The notes under the pieces: generated by a model
Databases searched by the model: none
Seen by the model: the letters and a program-made list of their open reading frames with translations, nothing else
Told to the model about the DNA's origin: nothing
Assembly (NCBI GenBank): GCA_018136815.1
Contig: CM030934.1
Span: 1,812,695-1,876,694, forward strand
Reading direction: 5' to 3'
Length of the DNA stretch: 64,000 bases
Source of the DNA: Isochrysis galbana
Lineage: Eukaryota > Haptophyta > Isochrysidales > Isochrysidaceae
Position numbers and translations under genes: made by a program
Shown: piece by piece, positions 11,701-21,551 of the stretch
Layout: each line of letters opens with the position of its first letter
Position numbering within the stretch: the stretch's first letter is position 1

Positions 11701-12292
11701 ACATATAGGCACTTGATGCTTCTCTCGTTGTCGTCATTTCGAGGTGACGGCCACATAACGGACGCCGCGAAAAAAGCCAACTAGCATCAGTGGGAGCGAC
11801 CATTCGGCGAGGAGAAGCGGCGATTGACGGCGCCATCGAGGTGTTTGCGGATTGTGAGTGCGAGGAGCCTCCTTCTGTGCATCGCGACGTGGCTGCTTCT
11901 CGAGCCCGCTCATCTGCCTCTGAGTCGCGACAGCCAAATCTGGTCCCAGACTCAGTTGTCTGCGTAGACGTCGCTCGGAGCATGTCTGCGAGTGCGCGCT
12001 CCTCGGTGAGCCGCTGCAGGAGCAAAGTGAAGCGGTCGACTTCGTGCACCTCACGCTCACGGAGCGACTTGTGAATCGCAAGGAATTGATCAGCATCAGC
12101 ACCCGCTGCCTTGGATGTGCGTGCGCGTTCTGCCACGCGCCGGACGGAGACTGCGGCACCATGTGACGAGATAGGTTCCGAGGAGAGGTGCTCGCGCAGC
12201 AGCGCAAGGTAGGGCTCGGTGGTGTCGTCAACACCGAGGAGCTCCAGCGCCCTGCTGGCGAGAGCAGGGAGTGCCTCGTTGGGCAGCGCCAT
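8784..12292 (-). CDS. GCP2: Gamma-tubulin complex component 2 (GCP2, Spc97/Spc98 family)
   Basis: Six exons encode 885 residues: 12292-11448, 11300-10466, 10231-9956, 9805-9575, 9399-9295 and 9149-8784. GCP2 is a core subunit of the gamma-tubulin small complex that nucleates microtubules at centrosomes or basal bodies. Family signatures run in order: VDDLLLALSGFNGSRICAQP, then FEMLRAWIHRGLCDDPHGEF, LLHVVRECG, LKRLESIKHYFLLDQ joined to GDFFVHFLDSAEEELVKP, then VSWPLSLILSRNAIIKYQLL with LFHCKHVERQL, VLEPNWHVL, and the C-terminal ECMLRDAVLLKLLAKLLTIC. All phases agree. The first intron is best read as GC-AG (donor CAG/GCGAGC), because no GT donor restores frame; the others are GT-AG. The first 200 residues are poorly conserved, so the start at 12292 is slightly less sure. 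A G20-type run lies just upstream. Confidence 0.95.
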
Positions 12293-13151
12293 GGCCCCGG
12301 CCCCTTACACGCGCGGGAGGAAGAGGGCGGGGCGGGGGGGAGGGGCGCGGGCGGGGGGGGGGGGGGGGGGGGCGGTGCAAGACAGGAGGAGCCCTCAGAG
12401 GGTCCGGGGCCGGCCGGAGGGCGGGAAGAGGCGGTATAGGAAGAGGGGAGGGGGCGTGCGGCGAAGAGGGGCGACGGAGGGGCGGGAGCGCGGGAGAAAG
12501 CGGGGGGAGGGACGATGGCGGGCGAGGCCGGGGGGGGGGGGGGAAGCCATACTAACTCGAGTAATAGTAAACAGGAGTAATTGATTTGTATTTGTTGCCT
12601 GAGTAAATTTTTAAAGTGGTGGCCCATGGTTGCCTGTACTCTATTTTAAGCCTTCCCAACCGCGGAACGCGTGTTTGGTGTCCATGTTGCTATAACATTT
12701 CCGCATTTCCGTAATAGTACGACAGGATAGTGCACAAAGTGATGACCTTCACTTGCACTTGATCGCCTCGGACAGCGGACAGCGTTGAGAAATGTAAATG
12801 TAGTCTTGTATACGTATACAAAATTCTTGGAGATGAAGATGAAGATGAAGATGTGAAGATGCCTACAAATACTATTTCAAATACTCAGCCTTCCTCCGAG
12901 CACCCGGTGACGACGCCCTTGCCCCAGCCCGATTCCCCTTTCCGCTCCCCCCCCTCAGTCCTTTTATTTCGGTGTTGGGGGGGTCGGGGGTCGGCCCATG
13001 TGCACTACGTTGGGCCTCGCGGCGGCGGCGGGGGGGGCTGGGACGGGCCTAGTGCCAGTGCCAGCCTGGAGCCTGGAGCCTGGAGTCTGGTGGCGGCGCA
13101 GCTGATATGTATACGGTATATGAGTTCGTGTGTCCCTTCTTTCTGTCGGGG
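12293..13151. other. Intergenic between divergent GCP2 and GOLD genes, with a LINE-type tail
   Basis: The first 250 bases are G-rich, including an uninterrupted G run near 12353-12372 and another near 12532-12541, and form the GCP2 promoter/5' UTR. Around 12940-13035 lies a minus-orientation copy of the LINE-type 3' tail (TTTCGGTGTTGGGGGG then GGCCCATGTGCACTACGTTG). No gene is seen. Confidence 0.5.
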
Positions 13152-13156
13152 AGAAA

Positions 13157-13312
13157 TGTAGTCTTGTAGAGCATCTTATTGGCTAGCATCCCTAGCCACA
13201 TACACCAGACGAGCCATACACCAACCGCGCGTAGCCCGCTCATCGCGGGGGAGGGGCTCCGTTGCCGTCGAGGGCTTCGGACCCAGAGCACTAAGGTTAT
13301 ACTCACATAACA
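13157..13312 (-). mobile_element. Solo LTR of a short-LTR retrotransposon family
   Basis: The 156 bp stretch is the reverse complement of the LTRs at 54471-54648 and, apart from orientation, matches 56228-56398. They share CATACACCAGACGAGCCATA-type and GGGGCTCCGTTGCCGTCGAG-type blocks. It is flanked by a 5 bp direct repeat AGAAA (13152-13156 and 13313-13317), the TSD size expected from a retroviral-type integrase. No internal region is present, so it probably arose by LTR-LTR recombination. One end appears to lack a few bases relative to the 54471 copy. Confidence 0.65.
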
Positions 13313-13465
13313 AGAAAATTCTGACGGACAGACAATCATCTCTTCGTCATTTTTCTTCTCTCAAGTACAAATCAAATGAGCCCCTCCTATGCACTCTTGG
13401 AATCGAGGGAATCTAACGACGGGGCGCCGCCTCGGGGAGAGAGGGGGAGGGGGGCGAGGGAGAAC

Positions 13466-14346
13466 GAGGGAGGGAGAGAGAAGAGAGAAGAGAGAAGAGA
13501 GAAGAGAGAAGAGAGAAGAGAGAAGAGAGAAGAGAGAAGAGAGAAGAGAGAAGAGAGAAGAGAGAAGAGAGAAGAGAGAAGAGAGAAGAGAGAAGAGAGA
13601 AGAGAGAAGAGAGAAGAGAGAAGAGAGAAGAGAGAAGAGAGAAGAGAGAAGAGAGAAGAGAGAAGAGAGAAGAGAGAAGAGAGAAGAGAGAAGAGAGAAG
13701 AGAGAAGAGAGAAGAGAGAAGAGAGAAGAGAGAAGAGAGAAGAGAGAAGAGAGAAGAGAGAAGAGAGAAGAGAGAAGAGAGAAGAGAGAAGAGAGAAGAG
13801 AGAAGAGAGAAGAGAGAGGAGAGAAGAGAGAAGAGAGAAGAGAGAAGAGAGAAGAGAGAAGAGAGAAGAGAGAAGAGAGAAGAGAGAAGAGAGAAGAGAG
13901 AAGAGAGAAGAGAGAAGAGAGAAGAGAGAAGAGAGAAGAGAGAAGAGAGAAGAGAGAAGAGAGAAGAGAGAAGAGAAGAGAGAGAAGAGAGAGAAGAGAG
14001 AGAAGAGAGAGAAGAGAGAGAAGAGAGAGAAGAGAGAGAAGAGAGAGAAGAGAGAGAAGAGAGAGAAGAGAGAGAAGAGAGAGAAGAGAGAGAAGAGAGA
14101 GAAGAGAGAGAAGAGAGAGAAGAGAGAGAAGAGAGAGAAGAGAGAGAAGAGAGAGAAGAGAGAGAAGAGAGAGAAGAGAGAGAAGAGAGGGAAGAGAGGG
14201 AAGAGAGGGAAGAGAGGGAAGAGAGGGAAGAGAGGGAAGAGAGGGAAGAGAGGGAAGAGAGGGAAGAGAGGGAAGAGAGGGAAGAGAGGGAAGAGAGGGA
14301 AGAGAGGGAAGAGAGGGAAGAGAGGGAAGAGAGGGAAGAGAGGGAA
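13466..14346 (+). repeat. 881 bp uninterrupted homopurine tandem array
   Basis: Not a single pyrimidine occurs on the + strand in this interval. It starts as about 70 copies of the 7-mer AGAGAAG, switches near 13974 to the 9-mer AGAGAGAAG (about 23 copies), then near 14186 to AGAGGGAAG (about 18 copies). Because 7-mer and 9-mer units of A and G contain no stop codon in any frame, long spurious ORFs cover it on both strands. It ends about 350 bp before the ATG of the GOLD-domain gene. Confidence 0.95.
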
Positions 14347-14599
<253 letters not shown>

Positions 14600-14696
14600 G
14601 AGTACCACACCCCCTCGCGCAAGGCGCGCGCGCCCGCCGTCGGCTCGCCGCGCTCGCCCCCTCCCCCTCCCCCCCGGCCCCCCACCCCCCCACCCC

Positions 14697-16804
14697 ATGA
14701 GCCTATCACGCCAGGGTGAAGGGTCTACCACGGAGGGGGCGGATGAGTACGTCGAGCTCGACCTCGACAAGACGCTCACGTGGACGGGCAACGCCGTGAT
14801 TGTCCAGCGGGGCAGCGTCTTCCGCCTTCCGCTGCTTGTACCGTACCCTTCTGTCCTTGCCATCCAGTTCGAGGTGGAGGGGGGGTATGACATCGAGTTC
14901 TCGCTCACATTCAAGGAAGACAATGAGGACGAGGCCGTCGTGATGGTGTGCGCCACGCAGAAGCGAGGCGGAGGGGGCGGGCAAGGCCACGCCCTCGCCG
15001 GCTCGCGGGTGCAGCGTCCCCCGGCTTTGGGCTCAGCTCAACCACGCACGCCGCATTGTGACCGTAGGTTGAGCCGGATCGGGTGACCGACCGCGAGGGT
15101 CAGCTTGATATTGACACCACGGGTGTGTGCGAAATCATCTGGTCGAACGAGCATGTGAGTTGTCGGCTGCTGAAAACAAGGCTGAATGGCCGGCCACACC
15201 TCATGCAGCGTGCTTAAGCAGGCTCATCCTCGCCTCACCCCCTCCCCACCCCTTGCTTTCAGTCGTGGATCTCTTCAAAGACTCTCTCCTATCAATTGCA
15301 GCTGGCCCCGAAACTGGACATGCGCTGGCGCAAGCGCATGATGGCGGTCGTCACAGCCGCGACAGACTTTCGCATGCTGGCGGCAGTTGAGATGGCGGAA
15401 CGCATCGACGAGGACCTCCGATCCCTCAAGCAGCGCACGTGCGTGGTTGGCCCGTTGCGAACACTAGGGCTACACTACTCACACGACATTGTACTGTGCT
15501 CACACGATATTGTACTGCTCATGCGACGGCTGCATAGGTGCCTAGGCTTATGCCTGTCTATCAATTTGTGGCAGTGCTGCTGAATCTCACCACTTTCGCA
15601 CGCCCTTGCTCTCTACAGCTCATTGTTGCAACAAACGATAACTTCGAGCAAGGAGCGCACTGCGGCGGCGCACGCCAAGCACGAGCGATATCTTTCTCAC
15701 GTACGGAGGCTGGAGGAGGAGGTCGAAGCTGCGAAGCAACATGCTGATGCCGCGGCACAGGAGCTGAGAGAGGCACATGCTGACGAAGCAAATGCGACGC
15801 GATCTTTGGCCTCGTTGGAGCAAGTATGTGTGCTATTCCCTCGGCAGGAGCGTTGACGCGCGTGGCTCAGATGGCAAGGATCTGTTCTGGGCCTACATCC
15901 GCGCGCCCAAGCTATTCGCTGTCCTTGTGCCTAGCTGACAGCTGCGCCGTGTGTCCCGCTTGGAACCTGGGTTGCAAGCTTATGCACTCCGGGTGCTTGT
16001 GCACTCGTGTCCAGAACTCTCTCTCTGCGGCCATCCAGTTCATTTTCTGCGGCCCTTCATTGAACATGGATGACACCTGCCCGCATTTCCCTGAATACAT
16101 GCACAGATGCGCCACCTTGACGATGAGCTCACTCCACACGTCGCCTCGATGCTTGAGCGTTGCGACGACCCACTTGCGATGATATATGAAGCGTAAGTAT
16201 CTCTTGCCATCCACCCTCCCTTGAGACGACCCGCTAAACACACCTCGGCGAGAGCTGGACCCTCGCACACGAGCCTCATCTGAATCTGTGCGCCAGCAGC
16301 ATACGAGGCTGAAGCGCAGGAAGATGCCCCTTACGAGAATCACATTCTGCCACTGTTCACAGGTATGCCGGCAGCCTCTATGCTCCCGAGGAGGGTGACC
16401 GCGGCGACTCCCGGTCTATGCTTGATCGGGCCGAATTCCTGCACTTCCTTCAAGATCTCGATCTCATCGGCCGCGGGGAGCCCCCCGAAATTCTCTTCGC
16501 TATTTTCTCGGGATGCTCCCAGCAGCTCACCCTCGATCTATTCAAGCGAGCGCTCATGCGCGCTGCTCTCATCCTTGCACCTGACAATCTAGATGGCACT
16601 GAGAACGCTGAGCAAGCACAGCCCGAACAAAAAGTTATGTGGTTGTTACGCACTCTGGCCGACAAGGGAAAACGGGTCAAGCTGCCCGTGTTGGATTTGC
16701 GGCGACGCATTGAGACCCTCCAAGCTCTTGAGAAGATAGGCGAGATCGCGCTTGAGTTTAGCAACGTCAAGCCGCCTTCAAACGAAATCAAGGCAGAGAG
16801 CTAA
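14697..16804 (+). CDS. GOLD-domain protein with coiled coil and EF-hand-like C-terminus
   Basis: Six exons give 414 residues: 14697-14945, 15068-15154, 15263-15438, 15619-15823, 16107-16192 and 16363-16804. All junctions are GT-AG and in phase. Residues about 15-135 form a GOLD (Golgi dynamics) beta-domain, with GYDIEFSLTFKEDNEDEAVV, then RVTDREGQLDIDTTGVCEII and SNEHSWISSKTLSYQLQLAP; this last part matches the family's final strands. Residues about 160-240 are coiled coil (YLSHVRRLEEEVEAAKQHAD). The C-terminal third (EFLHFLQDLDLIGRGEPPEI and onward) is helical and EF-hand-like without a full calcium loop. GOLD domains mediate protein or lipid contacts in secretory traffic, but no signal peptide or membrane helix is present, so a cytosolic adaptor role is inferred. 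The start is the first ATG after the purine array. Confidence 0.78.
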
Positions 16805-17660
16805 TGGGTTGCCCCATGCGTCTATTTGTACGCCACACGGACGGGTGTGCGAGCAGCGCGCCTCTTCGAGCAACTTGCATCATTCTTTGGTGTGCACACT
16901 CACCTGTCCAGAACCAACTTTGCCTAACTTCATTACCAAAGACTTTTCGTATCTATTTCATCGCAATTGACACAACTCAGACGGGGCCATGCCAATCTGA
17001 CTTACGCTTGTTGATTTTAATAGTTCTTTCTTTCGTTTCCCCGCCATCTCGATGGCGCTAAAGCGCACGTTGGCGATGTGACGTGCCTACTCACGCGCGC
17101 GGCGTCCTTTGTGACATCCTGTTCTTGTTGGCTTGGCGCACGAATGCTTGTTGCACGGTACGAGACGGGCATACTAAGCAGCGAGGCGTTTTGACTCCAG
17201 AAAATGGACGGACATCTCCGTGAGCTAGGTCGCAGTAGGCACTCGTCGTTGGTCTAGCACCGTACTGTTCTGTCTATGCTCTTGCATCGTGCAGACCTAT
17301 CAAGTCCCCTCCCACGCGAATGCTCGAATGCCGTCACCAATGCTATCGCTTCATTCAGCCGCAGCGCTAGCGCATTTCACGTGCGCGCCGCTGTGCCCCG
17401 TGCAACAGCGCGCAAGAAACGAGCGACGACCGTCCTCTACCTTTGTCGTTCGGCGGGCGGGAGGGGAGGGGGGGCATAAGACGTTCCCCGAAAGATTTTT
17501 TTCGCGTCTACTGTACGCATTCATTCGATATTGGGAGCACCCTCCCTCCCCAGCCAAGGGAACGCAGCGCCAAATGGTCGTTTTCAAGCCATTTGCCCGC
17601 CTAGAATCTTACGCCGAAAAAGATCTTGAAGAACCTGAATCTGGCAACCAGCTACCAGCC
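16805..17660. other. Intergenic, no gene seen
   Basis: This is the 3' flank of the GOLD gene, with mixed-composition sequence holding only short ORFs with no recognisable domain. Confidence 0.5.
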
Positions 17661-18344
17661 ACCAGCCATGTTGCTCAACCTACTTTTATAAGTGGGGGTC
17701 AATGGGGGCCTCGCGCCCCCCTCTCTCCATTGCGGACACCCCCCGGCCCCGGGGTTGGCCCGTACATTCAACCCCAGCCCCTGCCCTTTGGCAGGGGCAG
17801 GGTACTCATCATTCCTGCCCAGACCCTTCGTGGGCGCGGGCCGCGAGCTACACTCCCAAGCCCGCGCTAGGCCTGCCCTCGAGCTGACTCCCCCCCTGTC
17901 CCTGGTCGCCAGGCATACAGGGGACTTCTGGCGGCTCCCATGGCCAGCGAGGCGAGCGTGGGAGAGGCAAGGGGGGGCCAGGGGCTGAGCCCCAGCCTCC
18001 ACTGCCCCCTGAGCTGCCTTTGCTGGCCCTCTGGGAGCCCCCAAAGCAAAGGACCCCTGAGAGCAGGCCAGGGCGCGCCGCATGGCGACGCGCCGCAGGG
18101 ACAACGATGGGTGAGAGTGGAGAGAGGGAGAGGGGGGGTTTTGCATAGGGGTAAGCACAAGTATCCGGATATTTGTCTTGGATATTTGGGTGGATTTGCT
18201 CCACATAGATATCTCTAGATATTTCAGGGATATTTGGGCTCTTGCTGGGATATCTATACAGGTTATTTGGGTTCTAGAACAGTAAACACGTTTAACAGTA
18301 GTTAGCTAAGGAGCAACACCGCTTCACAGGGCTCCTACGCGCAT

Positions 18345-18788
18345 TCATTCAACCCGGCGTTTGCATACGGGCGGGTCGATGAGCTTTGGGTGAGGCGTCT
18401 TAGCGCCTTGGCATGCTTTGCTAATATCTACGATGCGAGTAATGGGTTGCAAGACGTCCAGACATTTCGCGGACGAGGGGTTACCGTTGCAAGGCTCAGC
18501 TTCAATCCAACGAGAGAGAGAATCAACGAAAACAATCAGCTTATCAAAACCGGAGCGGCCGGATACGAAATCGTGAGTGGGCGCCATCGAAAGAATATCG
18601 CAATAGACGACGTCGAAAGGATAGGATCCGATGGAAAGACCGGATGGATGGGCGAGCGGTCGCGGTAACGGTTTGCCAAGAGTGCACTCATGGCACTCTC
18701 GAACGTATTCCGATACAGAGGCGGACAAGCCAGGCCAGTAAACTCGAGAACGAAGTAGAGAATACATCCTTGTCGCACCGGGGTGCAA
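18345..18788 (-). pseudogene. Ty3/gypsy integrase fragment
   Basis: The 147-residue frame opens HPGATRMYSLLRSRVYWPGL and contains YVRECHECTLGKP, the zinc-binding His/Cys region of gypsy integrase (the Cys pair is intact). It continues into the catalytic core start, with FDVVYCDIL and FDKLIVFVDSLSRWIEAEP supplying the first acidic positions. The core is cut short at the 3' side, and the upstream end abuts a repeat at 18789. It is a remnant inside composite element C. Confidence 0.85.
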
Positions 18789-18950
18789 CTAAGTTTATAC
18801 TTAGTTCGCCCATGGGGGGGCACGAGCCCCCCCTCTCTCCACTCCTCCCCTGCCATGGGGGAGGAACCACCCACTCTCCTGGCATGCCTGATGGCTTGCC
18901 AGGAGGCCACTACCATGCTGACCCACTCTCTCCCTGACAGGCTCGCCTGA
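18786..18950 (+). repeat. SINE-like subfamily 2, truncated copy
   Basis: It begins CAACTAAGTTTATACTTAGT and continues with TCGCCCATGGGGGGGCACGA, as do the copies at 20677 and 32701. It breaks off after TGACCCACTCTCTCCCTGAC, before the family core, next to the minisatellite. Confidence 0.75.
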
Positions 18951-18966
18951 TTCGCGCGTCCTGGGG

Positions 18967-19075
18967 GTCAACATGTTGAGAGGTCAACTTGTTGAGAGGT
19001 CAACATGTTGAGAGGTCAACATGTTGAGAGGTCAACATGTTGAGAGGTCAACTTGTTGAGATGTGAACTTGTTCA
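18967..19075 (+). repeat. 16 bp minisatellite (GTCAACATGTTGAGAG)n
   Basis: About six units alternate AACATG and AACTTG versions, then run into ATGTGAACTTGTTCAGGTTG followed by TCTGGCG. The identical arrangement appears at 45595-45740, so the array is part of a mobile element (probably an LTR), not a locus-specific repeat. Confidence 0.8.
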
Positions 19076-19114
19076 GGTTGTCTGGCGACGTGTTGTTCGC
19101 CGTGGTATCGCCTG

Positions 19115-20557
19115 TTGGTGACCTGCAGCCCCCTGAGTACCCCCAAGCCCCGAGTCTTCCGAGTCATCCTTTCGAGTCTACGAGTCCCTACGAGTCCCAA
19201 TCAAGCGGTATCTGCTTGCCGCGCCCTTCCCTACATCCTCCGTCCCTCCGATTCGCGTTCCGTGCCACTTCCCCGTCCATTTCACATGCCCGTCATTTGC
19301 CCTCCCCGTTCCCCCGATGAGCCCGCCCCGGGCTCCCCGGGTGAGCCGTGCGCCGCGCTAGCCGCCGGTGCGCCTCCGCGGCTCGTTTCCGCTGAGGAAA
19401 CGAGCTTCGCTACGACAAGCACAAAATCTGCGCTCGCGCCTTCGGCCGTCGCCCCTCCGAGTTTCCAAGGTGGAGAGGACCCTTCATCCCCCGCCCAAGA
19501 GTCACCCGATGCCCCATCTGAACCCGAGCCACCCAAGCCACCCCAAGCCGAGGTTGGAGCTCCAAAGAGCTCCGCCTCTCCCCTTGAAGAACTCCTCCTT
19601 CCAGCACCGCCCAAGTCCGCCCAAGTCGCGCCTCTGCCCACCGAAATCATGCCACCCCCGCGGGGCCCCGACTTCACTCCCCTCACGGGAGCGGGCATTG
19701 CACCACCCGCAGCCGAAGACCCGCCTAAACCCGCTGCCGAGTCCGAGTACAAGGCCACGCCGAGCCACTCGGTGATGGCCACGATTCCTACGCCGCCGTC
19801 CCAAAGTATACCTTCGTCCTCGTCGTCAACTCCGGCGGCGAGGGGTTTCACATTCGGGCCGATGCCCTCTTGCCCCGTGTCACGCGTCAACCCTGTTCCT
19901 GGTGTTCATTCCATCGAAATCGTCGAGGTTGCACCCCGAGTCAAATCTCCGTCTTTACGGAATTCACGAGCAAGTACCGGCACCCCCACGCTGTCCCCAC
20001 GGCCCACGACCACCCAAGGTTCAGCACCGCCCTCAACGCGCCCCTCGAGCACCGCCGCGGCATCCACGTCCGAGTCCGAGCCAACTGTAATTTCGACGGG
20101 CCGTGCACCCGATAGCCCCAGCCAGATTCTTCGACTGATGCTTCGCATCGCGGAGCCTCCTCGGCCTTCGCCGCCGCCGTCCATCGTGCCAAAATCGCCA
20201 TCTCCGTCGCGACGCTCGCCACAAGCGGCGCCCACAGCCGCCCAGTCTCCTCGTCCGCCAGCGCCGCCTTCCTCAACGATAGGAGGCCACCTCTCCGAGC
20301 CTCAACCCGAACCCCTGTTCTCCCTAGGACAGGGGGGCGCTAGTGAGAGTAGTGGTACTAATGCTCAGCTAGATTATTATTATACCAGCCATGTTGCTGG
20401 GGATGGAGATGGAGGTGTGGAAACGATACTACTTAGAAAATCATACTACAAAACTACTTTTATGATTATGATGCTCCACACAGCCGCGTTATCTCCTGCC
20501 CATCTCACTCATGCCTGCATGGGCGGTCCTAGCCGAGTCTGTTGTGTTCACATATAG
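19115..20557 (+). CDS. Proline-rich ORF, possible retrotransposon Gag
   Basis: The 480-codon frame is extremely rich in Pro, Ser and Ala (for example PSEPEPPKPPQAEVGAPKSS). It lacks a zinc knuckle or any recognised domain. It starts just downstream of the minisatellite and of a TGGTATCGCC motif that could be a primer-binding site, the place where gag would lie in an LTR element. The last 60 codons run out of the element past its 3' tail at 20383 and are not meaningful. The biased composition means the ORF could also be open by chance in GC-rich DNA. Confidence 0.35.
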   Translation: MVTCSPLSTPKPRVFRVILSSLRVPTSPNQAVSACRALPYILRPSDSRSVPLPRPFHMPVICPPRSPDEPAPGSPGEPCAALAAGAPPRLVSAEETSFATTSTKSALAPSAVAPPSFQGGEDPSSPAQESPDAPSEPEPPKPPQAEVGAPKSSASPLEELLLPAPPKSAQVAPLPTEIMPPPRGPDFTPLTGAGIAPPAAEDPPKPAAESEYKATPSHSVMATIPTPPSQSIPSSSSSTPAARGFTFGPMPSCPVSRVNPVPGVHSIEIVEVAPRVKSPSLRNSRASTGTPTLSPRPTTTQGSAPPSTRPSSTAAASTSESEPTVISTGRAPDSPSQILRLMLRIAEPPRPSPPPSIVPKSPSPSRRSPQAAPTAAQSPRPPAPPSSTIGGHLSEPQPEPLFSLGQGGASESSGTNAQLDYYYTSHVAGDGDGGVETILLRKSYYKTTFMIMMLHTAALSPAHLTHACMGGPSRVCCVHI

Positions 20558-20676
20558 CAGAGCTTTGCTTAAAGTCGTGTATCTGTCTAGCGTTCTCATC
20601 AGCACCGATTCTTCTCAGAATGCGACGCCGTCGTAGTGTATTCTGTGCAGAAGTCTATTATGATATATCTCCTTCA

Positions 20677-21003
20677 ACTAAGTTTATACTTAGTTCGCCC
20701 ATGGGGGGGCACGAGCCCCGAGCCCCCCCCTCTCTCCACTCCTCCCCTGCCATGGGGGAGGAACCACTCACTCTCCTGGCACGCCTGATGGCTTGCCAGG
20801 AGCACACAGCCCTGCACTGACTCACTCCTCTCCCAACAGGACCGCCTGACTCGCCCGCTTTGGGCCTGTCGTGGCCAGCCCATCCCTCTGACCAGCCCCT
20901 CCTCCCCCTGGCCCCCCCTGTTCAGGACCCCCCAGCCAGCTCCAGTGGACCCGCAGGGGCTCGGAGCGCCAGCGAGGGAGAGGCAGGAGGGGCCAGGGAC
21001 GAT
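20677..21003 (+). mobile_element. SINE-like subfamily 2 copy
   Basis: The head is CAACTAAGTTTATACTTAGT, followed by the CATGGGGGGGCACGAGCC block, a TGGCTTGCCAGGAGCACACA block and the family core CCAGCGAGGGAGAGGCAGGA. It ends at about 21003, beside AT-richer unique sequence. I did not find a clear TSD. Confidence 0.7.
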
Positions 21004-21551
21004 TATTACCGACAATACACATTACGCAGTACGATCATAATCGTGTGGGATAGTGCGACACATTTTGACGAGCGGAATCGCTGCGCTGCACGCGAGCAGT
21101 AAGCTGTCGCTGTGTCACGATCTTCCTGTGGCACCCTGGTGTATCAGCAGCATAAGTTATTAGCACGCACATGCAATATCCACGTCCACACGAACATCAC
21201 GATGTACGATGTGGACGGATGGGAGCAATCAGCTAGCCATCGCATGCATGCCTCTCCCATACACTGGGGATTCATTTTCGAGGATGTGATAAGGATGTGG
21301 CTCGCAACTTGACGTTGCAAGGGGTGTTGAAGAGGTATGCAGGATACATCATCACAAAGCCACCCAACTTACGATCCGCTGCTGGACGTGGTGCACCATC
21401 AAGTGGTGCAGCGCATGCTATGCAAGCGACGCCCAATGCTGCCGCAGTGCGTTCGTGCCAGATAGCCATCGGCCCGTTGGCATGTCTGGGAACCCACCCG
21501 CGGCTTTCGACGCAGTTCGTTTGCGCCGACCCACCCAAGTTAGATGCTGAT
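21004..21551. other. Intergenic, 3' flank of the dioxygenase gene
   Basis: The sequence appears unique, with only short unassignable ORFs. Confidence 0.5.

Larger units (their letters stand above)
17676..20383 (+). mobile_element. SINE-like element, copy C: 2.7 kb composite with 15 bp TSD
   Basis: The left end starts CAACCTACTTTTATAAGTGG like copies A and B. The right end reads AGTAGTGGTACTAATGCTCA followed by an ATT-type tail. The 15 bp repeat ACCAGCCATGTTGCT flanks it (17661-17675 and 20384-20398). The first 450 bp match copies A and B. The middle is foreign: an AT-rich block repeated at 42213-42390, a minus-strand gypsy integrase piece (18345-18788), a subfamily-2 fragment (18786-18950), a 16 bp minisatellite and a Pro-rich ORF. 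Either other elements inserted into the copy after it landed, or the composite moved as a unit. Confidence 0.8.

Noticed and set aside
10640-12584. Plus-strand ORFs and the long minus-strand ORF ending at 12627
   Set aside because: They overlap the GCP2 exons, whose minus-strand reading matches the family end to end. The others are shadows in GC-rich coding DNA.
19098-19115. Initiator-Met tRNA primer-binding site
   Set aside because: Only TGGTATC matches; the following GCCTG does not. It is too short to call as a feature and is mentioned only as a possibility.
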